DNA of 64,000 nucleotides from Bedellia somnulentella (taxonomy: Eukaryota; Arthropoda; Insecta; Lepidoptera; Bedelliidae), in assembly GCA_963576735.1 (NCBI GenBank), contig OY755187.1, positions 3,596,001-3,660,000 on the forward strand, given 5' to 3'. Below the pieces are notes generated by a model. That model searched no databases and was not told the DNA's origin. It saw only the letters and a list, made by a program, of their open reading frames with translations. Both the position numbers and the translations under genes were made by a program. Every line of letters begins with the position of its first letter. Position 1 is the first letter of the stretch. Below are positions 20,834 to 32,021 of this stretch, one piece after another.

Positions 20834-21850
20834 CTGTGTAGTGTCGGCATAGAATAGCACTACCCCATCTCTTCCCGTGGGTGTTTCGTAGGAGTCGACT
20901 AAGGGAACAGGGATTTCACTATCTTCACCCTTACACCAATCCAAGGTCTGCCGCGCCGAGGGATGCGTGGCCAGGGGTGAGCCTGGTCGCTAGCGTGCCG
21001 CCGTCCCGTAACCTGGTGCACTCCGAGTACTAAATAACCTTACCTAATCAAGCGGGGCTCTGGCTAGATGGACAGTTTACTTCCCTTGCTTCTCGTGGGT
21101 CCTATATGTGTTCGAACTCTAATGAACACGGAGGCGGCGATGTAGCTCGCCACTCATCACGCCATGGTTTGTCACGGGGTGAAAAGTGGGCTAAAGAGAC
21201 CTGCTTCAGTACGATTACACGAAGAATTAGAACAGATTACATTAGAAGAATGTTTGAAAAATTAGATGAAGTATGTATGATTATGGATGTAAGAAAACTG
21301 GATTTTCTATGTGTAAATGAGACGAAGCGTAAGGGAAAGGAAGTTTCATAACTTGGCAACATTACAGCAATCTGGTCTGGAGTCGGTGACAGTGACCGAG
21401 CCAAGGAGTGGACTTCGGATGTCTGAAAGGATGGCTCAGTGTATGAAAGATTACGAATGTGTGAGATCAAGGCTCCTGTAGATTAAGGTGAAATTGGGAC
21501 TAGTCCGGATGCGCATAATTTGCGTTTATGCTGCGGGCATGTCTAAATCCCTATCCGAGAGGGAGGAGTTTTGGAATCTGTTAGACGATGTTGTGAATGA
21601 GTGTGATCAGAATGAGAGACTTGTAAATGTTAGGAGTTTTAATGGCTGGGTTGGTGTGTCACGCAACGGTTGCGAAAGAATTATAGGAAAGTTTGGTGAT
21701 TAAAGGGTGAATGAGAATGGTGAGAAATTGATTGAGGAATGTTTGGAGAGGAATCTTTGTGTTACGAACACGTTGCTAAAATACAAAGATATCCATATGT
21801 ATACAAGACAGAGGGGTAGCTAGAGAAGTAGGGGCACGAACGTGGGCAAA
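20834..21850 (+). mobile_element. LINE 5' end, copy 2
   Basis: It begins gtgtagtgtcggcatagaat, runs through the same leader as copy 1, then encodes an endonuclease start (MFEKLDEVCMIMDVRKLDFL, VNETKRK). The 21488-21703 frame reads VYAAGMSKSLSEREEF and RSFNGWVGV. Stops and frameshifts disrupt the reading, so it is inactive. The family is a widespread lepidopteran APE-type LINE; its clade is uncertain. Confidence 0.72.
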
Positions 21851-22141
21851 GATAACTTTTTGAATACCCATTAAACCTTAGAGCATATACAACTAGAGAG
21901 ATAAAGAATACGTCACGACGAGCAAGAAAAGGATGGCTCATTATAAAACTCTTAAAGATAGAACGAGCTAGTACTGTGATTTTTTGTCCCTTACGGTTTA
22001 ACCTGTTTTTAGATTGTCACTTTGGACAGTTTGCCACATTATTACCCTATTAGAAAGATTTAATGTTTTTTTGACATGAATTCCTCATGTGGGGATTATT
22101 ACTCATAAATAAAAGATGTTATTAAAGGAAAGAAAAATTTC

Positions 22142-22215
22142 GACACTGGCGGGGTTCGAACCCGCGACCTTCGGGTATACGCCCCCTGTCGCTCTGCCAA
22201 CTGAGCTACAGTGTC
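22142..22215 (-). repeat. tRNA-like sequence
   Basis: Acceptor, D and T arms pair (gacactg/cagtgtc, gctcagttggcagagc, gcgggttcgaaccccgc). The anticodon arm is not canonical. It is the mirror copy of 22468-22541. Confidence 0.55.
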
Positions 22216-22467
22216 AGTTGGCATCCAGCGCGAAATTTCTCTATCCTTTGTTTCTTTTTTACACGTTCAAGTAGTGTTTGCGTTTCCTACCTCCGAATTT
22301 TAACTAATTCGGATGGCCACTTGTCTACCTTTTCAGATAGAATGCAAATGTTGGAAACGCCTAACTATCACATAATTTAATGTTTTTTTGACATGAATTC
22401 CTCATGTGGGGATTATTACTCATAAATAAAAGATGTTATTAAAGGAAAGAAAGGCTGGATGCCAACT

Positions 22468-22541
22468 GACACTGTAGCTCAGTTGGCAGAGCGACAGGGG
22501 GCGTATACCCGAAGGTCGCGGGTTCGAACCCCGCCAGTGTC
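22468..22541 (+). repeat. tRNA-like sequence, mirror copy
   Basis: It is identical in sequence, on the opposite strand, to 22142-22215. It is probably a SINE head, not an active tRNA gene. Confidence 0.55.
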
Positions 22542-24404
22542 GAAATTTTTCTTTCCTTTAATAACATCTTTTATTTATGACTATTAGAATGATTTTAAAA
22601 ACTACGTTTTTATTCCCACCGAGTAGCCATGGTACAGATTTTGGTGGTACTCGTAGGGAAGGAAACACAAAAATCTGGTGATTGTTGTGTCTATTTATTG
22701 ATTAGTCATTGTTAGTAGGTATGAGTTGTATTTTTTAGTTTATTGTTTGCTCATAATTTATCTATTTATAAACTTAGTATTTGAGAATATTTGCCATTTA
22801 TGTTCGGTAACATTATATGTTTGTCGTTATTGAAAGCATGAGAAAAGCCTTACCACATTACCACAAGCGACGCAAAATTGTTTTTGTGTCAACACCGATC
22901 GTACGAAGGAGAGACATACAGGGTGCCATGTGCGTTATCTGTCTATATGTAGTTGGTCTTAGGAGTGCTTCAGATTGGCAGTAAGTGACAAACGTCATAG
23001 CATAAACATCAACTAAGACAGGGCCTCTCACGGACACGATAACGGCCCACAACCGTTTTGGCATCAAACATGAACGAAAATAAATGTCGCATTTTCGTTA
23101 ATTCTGGTATTTAAGTTTTATTTTTCATTTTTTGGATACAATTTTTGATAATTAATAGCACATAATCTTAATCAAATACATATTCTTCGGCAAACATAGA
23201 CATTTTAGCCATTTACGTGCAAATTAAGACTGTAATAATTACCAGTCTATATGCTTTACTCTCTATTTATCTTAAACCAAAGTTTTCAAAAATGGCATTG
23301 GCAAAAATAACAAATACGTGATATTTTTATCAATTTTAATAGGGCTAGTGCTCAGACCAACTACCTATAGATCTCAGACCAACTACCTATAGACAGATAA
23401 CGCGTGGCACCCTATATTCCTTCTTTCGCACAATCGGTGTTGACACAAAAACAATTTTACCTCGCTTGTGGTATTTTTGTAAGGCTTTTCCCATGCTTTC
23501 AATAACAGCAAATATATTATGTTACCTAACATATATGACAAATAACCTCAAATAATAAGTTTCTAAATGGATAAATTATAAGGAAAAAAAAACCTAAAAT
23601 ACCTAATAACAAAAAAATGATTAGTATTAACAAAATACATATTAACAATGACTTATCAATAAATAGACAACAATCACTTCAATGGGTACTCGGTGGGAAT
23701 AAAAATGTAGTTTAAAAAAATACTAATAGTTAAAATAAAACAACTTTTAATTAAATGTTCATAATTATTTTAATACACGTTACCTTAATCAACTTAAACA
23801 TAGTTTAAATCAACAATCAAAGTTACTGTCTTTTAAAAAAAAAAATTTATTTGTTTCGAATCCTTTCCTCGTCCATAGTAATTGTCTTATTCACATGATG
23901 AGTTCTTACTTCTCTCTAAAAAGGTCTCTGTCCTAAGCAAAATCACTTTCTACAAGCCCAAAATATGATTTGTTGCACGTATTTGAACAAAATAATTTTA
24001 AATCGTCAAAGGTAACAAAGAGTTTATTATTCTCAAATATATTTTTTTGTAAACTGTCAAAATCAAAAGTGACAGTTTGATCCAACAAAAAACAGGTTAC
24101 ACCGTAAGGGACAAAAAATCACAGTACTAGCCCTTTCTATCTTTAAGAGTTTCATAATTAGCTATACTTTTCTTGCTCGTCGTGACGTATTCTTTATCTC
24201 TCTAGTTGTTTATGCTCTGAGGGCTAGTGTGGGATCCGCCATTCTAATGACACGCTCACTCACTCATTTACGCTCACCGTTGTACTTTTGTTGGTCTCGC
24301 CTGTCGTCTTTGTATTGCCAATCTGTATACGTAAGTATAACCCACTAAATCTATGGTATTCGCAGTTATATTTTTTTACAAAATGCATCCCTCCTCGTAT
24401 AAAT

Positions 24405-24560
24405 AACTCCAGCCCGGCTAGTACGAGCGGTGTTTAAACTAGTTATCGCGTGGGATAAAGCAGCCATCTCTTACTCACTTACTTAGTATCATATACTGCC
24501 ATCACTTTCTAACCGTTATCGTGTCGATATAATAGCGCTCGGACTAGCCGGGCTGGTGTG
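24405..24560. mobile_element. Short palindromic MITE
   Basis: The inverted ends are ccagcccggctagtacgagc and, complementary, ctcggactagccgggctggt. The interior has 'cgcgtgggataaagcagcca', shared with 3190-3225. It is non-coding. Confidence 0.75.
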
Positions 24561-24711
24561 TATTACCAACTATTAGTTAAATTAATTAAAACTACGATGA
24601 AACTATTAACTTTGCTACTTTATTTTAATTGCAAGACAAATTACCGACATGGAGTGTACACCACTGTTCTAATACACTAGAAACATTCTAGGTTACTGAT
24701 GCCAGGTAGCT

Positions 24712-24965
24712 GTTTAGTGTCAGCTTAGAATAGCACTACCCTATTTTTACCCATGGGTGTCCGTAAGAGGCGACTAAGGGTTTTGAGATTTTAAATAAGT
24801 TATTTGTATAGTTTATTGGATGATGCGGCTGGAAACTCATCAGCAAAAATAATTTTTAGTTAACAATCTTTTCCAAACTCAAGTTCTCAAAGTGGCTCAG
24901 GAATTTCATATTCAGAAGCTCTGGCTTCCCTTTTAGGGATTTATAGCCATGAGTATATGAATGTA
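24712..24965 (+). repeat. SINE family A copy
   Basis: Full-length but diverged copy; the tail is 'gccatgagtatatgaatgta'. Confidence 0.75.
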
Positions 24966-24977
24966 CAATTCTAGTTT

Positions 24978-25395
24978 ATGTCTGTGATAGCTCAGCGGGT
25001 TAAACTATCATGAAGGAAGGCGTGGGTTCAAATCTTACTCAGGCGTACACCAATGTGCCTTGAACACTAAAATCTTATAAGTGCCTAAGTCAGCTATGTG
25101 GGTTTGCTTCAGATGTTTTTCCATCACACACAAAAACCGTGATCAATGTATCTTTCATAAAGTCATTCGTCTTGTTTTTTCATTTTCTTCAATTTATCAT
25201 GGTTGTTAACGTTGAGGAAAACATCGCGAGAACATAGACGTGAATAATTCGTACTTAGCCATATGATAGTGTATACATTCAAAACGGGGATAGGTTAACC
25301 TCCTTTCGTATAAGTATACTTTTCAATCAAAACGTTGATACTCTTAATACTAAGTGATAATAACACCATGTGATGTTCAGAAGTATTTGTACTCA
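24978..25395 (+). repeat. SINE family B copy
   Basis: tRNA-like head (gtgatagctcagcgggttaa, gggttcaaatcttactc) followed by the diverged body. Confidence 0.72.
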
Positions 25396-25454
25396 GTGTA
25401 CTCACGTGATAGAGATGATTTAGAGGGAGTTAATTTTGTAATATAAATATTTGT

Positions 25455-25690
25455 GCTGTGTAGCGTCGGCTTAGAATAGCACTACCCCATTTATTCCGAT
25501 GGGTGTACGTAAGAGGAGACTAACGGTATTGGGGCTTTTAAGGGATTTTTGGGCGATGCGATTGGAGACCCATCATTTACCATCATTTCCCCGCTACATA
25601 TGAACTTTCCAAAAGTGGCTGAGAAATTTTGTACTCCTTAGCTCTGGCTACCCCTACAAGGGATTTATAGCCGTGAGTATATGTATGAAT
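25455..25690 (+). repeat. SINE family A copy
   Basis: Head ctgtgtagcgtcggcttaga to the atatgtatgaatg tail. Confidence 0.85.
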
Positions 25691-25921
25691 GCATAATAAG
25701 ATAACCAAAAATAGAGAAACCGTGATGCTTAAAGCAAGAAAATTTGTGGTCCATTCCTATTTCAATTGAAAAGTATTAGCCAGACGACGCTCAAAAAGTT
25801 ACTAAGTAAGTTCTTGTTAATCCGAAAAGTTGTTCATCAATTATTGGTATTGTTAGAGTTTGCCGCCAGGTTCTTTATTCCTTACTTAAATTAATAACAG
25901 CTTTATTCATTTACCTACTTA

Positions 25922-26175
25922 CCCATACATACATACATACACTCACGGCTATAAATCCCTAGAAGGGGTAGCCAGAGCTAGGGAATTAAAAATGCCTCAG
26001 CCACTTTTGTAAGTTGCGTGGGGAAAAGATAGTGATATAAAGGGTCTTGGTGATGGGTCTCCAACTGTATTGCCCAAAAATACCTAAAAAGCCCCAATAC
26101 CGTTAGTTGCCTCTTACGTACACCCACCGGAAGAAATGGGGTAGTGCTATTCTAAGCCGGCACTACACAGCCATT
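25922..26175 (-). repeat. SINE family A copy
   Basis: Inverted full-length copy: it begins with the complementary tail (catacatacatacactcacg) and ends at the head complement. Confidence 0.87.
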
Positions 26176-26649
26176 TTACCCATACCTACGCAATTTCAGA
26201 CTTAAATCTAAAATAGAGCAGTAAAATTAAAAATTCTAAGGCACTTCTACTTAGTTCGTAAATTTTTGTTAAATCTACCCACAGTTGGTAATAATACAGC
26301 TAAATTATTTCCTTTGGATAGTTTTCGTTGAAATGCGATTCTTTAGGGTGTTTTAGTGACATTAAGTTCTTAAGTTTCTCGTTGCCCATTACTCTCAAAA
26401 TACTCAAATCTTATTTAAGTCGACCCTGGGGAATATATAAAGTAATGGGAATCAAGCTGGGACGAAACATTATTTGTAACTAACCTAACATAGGTATATA
26501 TGGGAGGTCTAATCTACACCCTAAAAATTATAATACCGTCCGTACCTCTTCTATCTGTTTGTTAATATATTTGTGTCGCACGTCGATACAGTCGAACAAA
26601 GTTTATAACACATGTATTGGAGCCATAAAGAACAAAATTAACATAAACA
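26176..26649. other. No recognisable feature
   Basis: AT-rich sequence without a convincing open frame or repeat boundary. Confidence 0.5.
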
Positions 26650-26998
26650 TAACATAACATACATATAAACGTTCACGCCGAATATCCCCGAAGGGGTTGG
26701 CAGAGGTACTAATACTTCTGAACATCACGTGCCTTTGTCACCTGGTGTTCAGAGTACCCACGTTTTGCATGGACAGTGTACTCGCGTGATAGGGGGCAGG
26801 CCTATCGCCGTTTTGTACGAATACACTGTCACATGACTAAGTACAACTCAGCCATGTGGGTTTCCTCAGGATGTTTTCCCTCACCGTTAACAACCATGAT
26901 AAATTAAACACACCTATGTCTTTAGAAAAGGATTTGAACACTAGTCGTTTGCACGATAACCGAGTGTTCTACCCACTGGGCTATCACGGTTGCTAACG
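26650..26998 (-). repeat. SINE family B copy
   Basis: An inverted copy with a clear 3' end (ttcacgccgaatatccccga) and body; the tRNA-like head is at 26935-26995 ('gtgttctacccactgggcta'). Confidence 0.82.
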
Positions 26999-27114
26999 GT
27001 TCAACAAAATTAAATAGACAAGAAACCTTATATGCCAATATTCGTAAATGATTAAGAGTATTTCAACTGACTTAAGCGAAGCAAATGTATTACCATAAAA
27101 AATGGTAAAAAAAC

Positions 27115-27262
27115 TTGTTAATAATAATAATAAAAACTCTTTATTGCACATCACAAAAAAACAACAATTACAAAAAAAAGATCGGTACAAAAGCCAAAGT
27201 ACAATTGGCGGTCTTATCACTAAGAGATATTATCTTCCAGACTGGAAAGATTTGCTGGATTA
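27115..27262 (-). repeat. LINE 3' tail family T
   Basis: Reads '(aataat)n aaaactctttattgcaca' then 'acaattggcggtcttatcac'. Equivalent tails occur at 30710-30850 and 51990-52160, all in the same orientation. These are 3' ends of a non-LTR element, 5'-truncated. Confidence 0.7.
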
Positions 27263-28560
27263 AAAACATGTTCGGTAGATGTCCAATAAATTAAACTGAT
27301 TTGCTTAAAAACTAAAATTATTCGTCAAACTAACTATATCTATCTATTTTAAATATTACTAATTATTTATAAAGTTCTAACACACTTACATATAGTATTC
27401 CATAAAATAAATAATATTCAATAAATACAATACATATGCAATGTTAAGTTAAACGGATTTATGCTAAACATAAATTGTAATTTTTAAAATAAATGTACTA
27501 AAAGCTAAAAAAATATATAATAGATACAGTCGTGGGCATTATAAACATAGGCATAGACAAGACTAAAATAAAACCGTCAGGCACGTCAATTGTCTAAAAT
27601 CGTCGATAAAAATGTGCGACAGAAGAATCGTTAAATTCGTCGTTAGACAATTGGCCCACCGCGCCGGTAAGAACGCGGCTTACTGTTTGCTTGCTCAAGA
27701 AAAATTCAATGCTTATACACTCCATACAATAAAGAAAACACTCGCTCAGCACTTTGAAACCCTGAAATTTGCTTATGGTCGAGTTAGCTAGCTTATTTCC
27801 ACATTCTCTCCCTACTTGCCACTCGTCCATCGCTGCCGGTGGGACAGCTGCCCTATCTATATTATAATAAGACTGCACTGAGGTCAAAACTTTGAAAAAA
27901 AAACCGGTGGAATGTGTTTGATTTTCGATATTGAAGCCAACTTTGCGCTTTTTTAAAAAAATATCTGTCTGTCGGTCATCACGTTAATTCTACCTCTCGA
28001 CCTACCTCGACGGATCTTGCTCAAATTTGGTATGAATGTAGCTTATACACATTAAAAACAAACGGGTTAAGCTCAATAAAACCTTTTTATAAATAAGAAG
28101 TCAGAACATTTAATCAACCAATCAGGGCGTAGGGACAACTTATTTGACAATTTGTTTATAGCAGTTATTTTTAATTACATAAAAAATTTAGTAAAATACG
28201 AAGTAAGGTAATAGTACGTTTCAGTTACAAAGTATAGTTCACGATTTCAATAATATTTTGGTTCACGATAATATCAGTCTCAAGCTACCGTAATGTTCCT
28301 GCAAAATTTATTTTATTATCATGTGATAAAATCCTAAGCTGTTACAAGACTGTGAAGAAATCTCCATAAAAATATGACTAGACTATAAGGTTAATAAATT
28401 ACACTCCTTATTTACATAACAACATTGAAACAAAAAAGATCTCATTAATTAAGTGCTTCCCGGCATTACCTAAAAGTGAGCCTAAAATAATAAACAAGAA
28501 AATCCTAAAATACCCCTGAAATCCCCTAGGTTTTTTAAATAATTATATCTACAAAAAAAA
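27263..28560. other. Unassigned stretch
   Basis: A 97-codon open frame on the minus strand (27594-27887) has no recognisable motif, and codon use gives no support. The sequence near 27570-27660 is slightly GC-richer. I cannot assign a function or repeat family. Confidence 0.4.
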
Positions 28561-28564
28561 CTGT

Positions 28565-28790
28565 CCTGTTGTGTCGGCTTAGAATAGCACGGCCCCATTT
28601 CTTAAATTGGGTGTACGTAAGAGGCGACAAACGGTATTGATGCAGGGATTTTTCGGCGATGAGGATAGAGACCCATCACCAACCACCTTTATTTTACCAT
28701 CTTTTCCCAACTCAACTTTCCAAAAGTGGCGGGGGCATTTCATATTACTCAGCTCTGGCCCTTTTAGAGACTTTTACCTGTGAGTATATT
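28565..28790 (+). repeat. SINE family A copy
   Basis: Diverged copy: 'tgtgtcggcttagaatagca' to 'ttacctgtgagtatattta'. Confidence 0.78.
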
Positions 28791-28879
28791 TACGTAAAAA
28801 AAACATTTCATGGGTATGTGTAGGTTTGCCAAGTAGTTTTCACTCAAAAATAAAACTCAGGTTTTTTATTAATATATAT

Positions 28880-28955
28880 TTATATATTATTAAGGGGAAA
28901 AGGCCTAAGCCCAGCAGTAAGCAGCTTTTGTCTGACGATGATGATGATAATCTCA
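28880..28955 (+). repeat. LINE 3' end fragment
   Basis: 'aaggcctaagcccagcagta' followed by '(gat)n' is the usual end of a lepidopteran non-LTR element, just past its last codons. Confidence 0.5.
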
Positions 28956-29486
28956 CTGTATTTTAAAATTAAGATAACATTTTTAAAAATGCTACCGTTC
29001 ATAAAACAATACGACTGTTTTAATTCTATGAAATGCCATCTTAGTACCTAGGACTAAAAAAAATCCCCTGTATAAACTCCTAAATATTCCTGCCCCTAAA
29101 AATCCCCCTTTCAACCGTTCTTCCCCCTACATTTAGGGTGAAAACCCCCAAGTTGGCACCACTGCATTGTAGTGGATTTTGCACATAGTAATAAAAGAAG
29201 CACAGAAATTAAATAAATTTGTCAGCTTATAAAAGAGCAAAAAATGTGTTCTGTAAAAAAATACGTATGTATTTCAAAATATCCGTTGTACAATATGAAG
29301 ACTTGCTTGCTTTGAAAAATACTTCTGAATAACACGTAACATGCTGTTTTCTAGTCCATCTATTTATTGTCTTGCCATCATTCATGTAATAAAACGCAAG
29401 GATATCGCTGCTTTGTACAAACTCGCTATCACATAACCAAGCACAACTCAATCGTGTAGGTATTTTAACAATATTGTCAATAAGAG

Positions 29487-30199
29487 ACAGTCTAAAAAAT
29501 TTATCATTACGTTATGTAGGATGCAACTACTGGCGCCATCTAGTATGTTATATGTAAATTAGTAAAGATTTGTTTTTGGTCACGGGCGTGATGGCTTATT
29601 TTATGTATAATTTCGGTGTTTCTCTACCGATTTCTATGATTCTTTTTTAATTGAAAAGGGTAATAATGTTACCTTTTTTAAATTAGGGACGAGTGAGAGG
29701 TTTACAAACGTAAGAGTAAACAAATATAATCTGAATGTTCCGCACTGCTAAGCTATCAGGAATTACACGTGTTATTGTGAGTCATAAACTGTAGAGGTTT
29801 TTTTTTAGATAATTTTATGAAAAATATCTCCGTCATACATGATTTCTATGTAAGTTTAACCATTAAGGCTGCACACGCGACGGAAGCTTAAAAAATGGAG
29901 TAAATTCTCCCGTTTTCCCAAAATTTTCCAAAATTCCCTTTTACTACTCTGCTGAAAAGTATACAAAAAACTGCCCAGGAGTATGAAGAATAATTGTACC
30001 AAGTTTCGTTAAAATCCGTCGAGTAGTTTTTGTTTCCATAAGGCACATACAAACCGACAGACAGACCGACAGACAGACAAAAATTTTACTGATTGCATCT
30101 TGGCATCAGTATCGATCCCTAATCACCCCCTGATAGTTATTTTGAAAATATATTTCATGTACAGAATTGACCTCTCTACAGATTTATTATAAGTATAGA
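29487..30199 (-). mobile_element. Helitron family H1, 3'-truncated
   Basis: On the minus strand it starts tctatacttataataaatct after an A at the 30199 end and matches 19269-20234 over most of its length. The CTAG hairpin end is missing. Confidence 0.75.
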
Positions 30200-30709
30200 T
30201 AATATTAAATATATCGTTGAGTTAGTATCCCATAATACAAGTTCTACTTAGTTTGGGGCTAACTGTATCGGTTTATAATATGTCTGTACATATTTTTTAT
30301 TATTGATTTATTCATAATATTATTTTAGCTCCTCTAAAATATAATAGCATGGTTTTAAATAATATTTCATTTTACTATAAGAGAATATTACGTCAAAATT
30401 TAATTTAGTTGCGTCTCAAACGCAACCACCTGCTGAGCTTATTAAATTAATAACAATATTATTATAAGGTTTTAAGGAATGAAGTTGTAAAGAAACGGTA
30501 AGCTTAGCGCTTTATTAACAGAACCTTATTTTTACTACTAATATCATAATGTGGTGTGCAAAATTTTATACCGACAGTTATTTTTCAAAAACCCCAAAGC
30601 TCAGTTATTTTAAACATTGTTTCAGAAATACAATTTCTTAGTCTGTATTCAGCTTAATAGACATGTGTAAGGTAAATATTAAGATCAAAAAATTTTATGT
30701 AGAATAGAA

Positions 30710-30850
30710 TAGAATAACTCTTTATTGTACATCAAACACAACTTTACAAAAATGATAATATGATCAAACAGTTTACAGTGAGGTACAATTGGCGGTCTTA
30801 TCGCTAAAAGCGATCTCTTCCAGACAACCTTTGGAAGGTGAGATCGATAA
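30710..30850 (-). repeat. LINE 3' tail family T
   Basis: 'actctttattgtacatcaaa' and 'gcggtcttatcgctaaaagc'; same family as 27115-27262. Confidence 0.7.
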
Positions 30851-31093
30851 ATTAATCATTTGGGTAGATGCACAAAACAAGGCCAAAAAAAACATTATAA
30901 TAAAAACTATTAAGCTTGCTTAAAACTAACTTATTTAATTTCAATAACAATACAAATACATATATAACTACATACTTTTATATATACAAGCAATACAAAT
31001 ACCTAAATAAAATACACATATACGTAATTATGTAATTAAATAAAAAACAAAATTTGTCAAAATTTATATGTTCTTAGTTATTAGATTAGTAGA

Positions 31094-32021
31094 CTAGTAG
31101 CTGTGCCCGTGACTTCGTTCGCGTGATTGTCGAGAACAAAAAACGTCGTTTAGTTAAGAGTATATCACCTTTTTGATGATTTAGAGAGTCCTGACTTTTG
31201 GTATAATTGATTACGTCAAGGCTTCTCTATACACTATGTTAGCGGTGGAATCACCCGGAGCATATACAAAAAGGTTGTTTGGGTTGCTAACACGTGATAG
31301 AGAAACATAGGGTTGGCCGTGTGAGAAACAATCAAAAGTAAGGTCTACACCCGCAACGGATAACGTCTGGCCTTGGGATTTATTAATAGTCATAGCGTAA
31401 CAGAGGCTTACAGGAAACTGCACACGTATGAAAGTAAATGGAAAATTATTGGGCATAATAGGTATCCTGGGAATGAAAACAACATCGCCGGAGCCGTAAC
31501 CTGTAAGGATTTCGGCTTCAATGACATTTCGTTGGAGATTTGTCACTCTCAACCGAGTTCCATTGCATAGTTTTGGTGGGCTTAAATTTCTGAGTAGTAG
31601 AATCATTTGCACAACGCCATCTATCGGACTTTGGATTCCAACTATCAACATTAGTTCTATATTTAGACTTAAGATGTCGTTGCAAGTACTACTTATACTG
31701 AATTGCGTAACGTAATATTTTTCTTCTTGAACTCACAAAATTAAACATATCTTTTGATAGAGTGAATCGATTGCGATGAAACAAAAACTAAGTTATACCT
31801 CAAGTTACGTTTAATTTTTGTATATATACATTTTCAGCATTGAATCCGTAGATTTTACGCGATGTGCGCACAAACAAACATATAAACAGACAAACAGACA
31901 AAAATTTAAAAAATGATGGAAATGGGTTCTGTTACTTATCTGTTCACACGCTGGCTATTTTTTTTTCAATTTCTTCAATGTATTAAAATGACTTTACTAC
32001 AGATTTATTATATGTAATAGA
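31094..32021 (-). mobile_element. Helitron with helicase fragment (family H2)
   Basis: On the minus strand it begins tctattacatataataaatc immediately after an A (host base 32022), and ends in a hairpin (cgcgaacgaagtcacgggca) plus ctag before a T (31093). It holds a 146-codon helicase piece (31211-31651). The 5' end abuts and forms the end of the GR2 coding region. Confidence 0.82.
31211..31651 (-). pseudogene. Helitron helicase (RepHel) carboxy-terminal fragment
   Basis: The translation shows PPKLCNGTRLRVTNLQRNVI, then INKSQGQTLSVAGVDL and HGQPYVSLSRV. These are the last motifs of the PIF1-type helicase of Helitrons. The Rep nuclease and the Walker A part are absent. It is only the tail of the protein and cannot act alone. 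Confidence 0.85.

Larger units (their letters stand above)
22056..22580. mobile_element. tRNA-like fold-back insertion with 9-bp duplication
   Basis: Flanked by ctattagaa at 22047-22055 and 22581-22589. Inside are two tRNA-like units in opposite orientation (22142-22215 minus, 22468-22541 plus), exact reverse complements of each other, and a direct repeat of about 70 bp (22063 and 22378) containing 'cctcatgtggggattattac'. The ends read as complementary 'tcataaataaaagatg'. Confidence 0.78.
21877..24221. mobile_element. Long inverted-repeat element
   Basis: The two ends are complementary over most of their length. The left starts cttagagcatatacaactag and the right ends ctagttgtttatgctctgag. 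Further pairs are 21985-22015 with 24090-24125 (cttacggtttaacctg), and 22615-22960 with 23365-23715. The arms are roughly 650-800 bp after removing a 525-bp insertion (22056-22580). The centre (about 22965-23350) is AT-rich and codes for nothing obvious. Confidence 0.78.

Noticed and set aside
22468..22541. A functional tRNA gene
   Set aside because: The anticodon stem-loop is not canonical, and the same sequence recurs as part of mobile elements.
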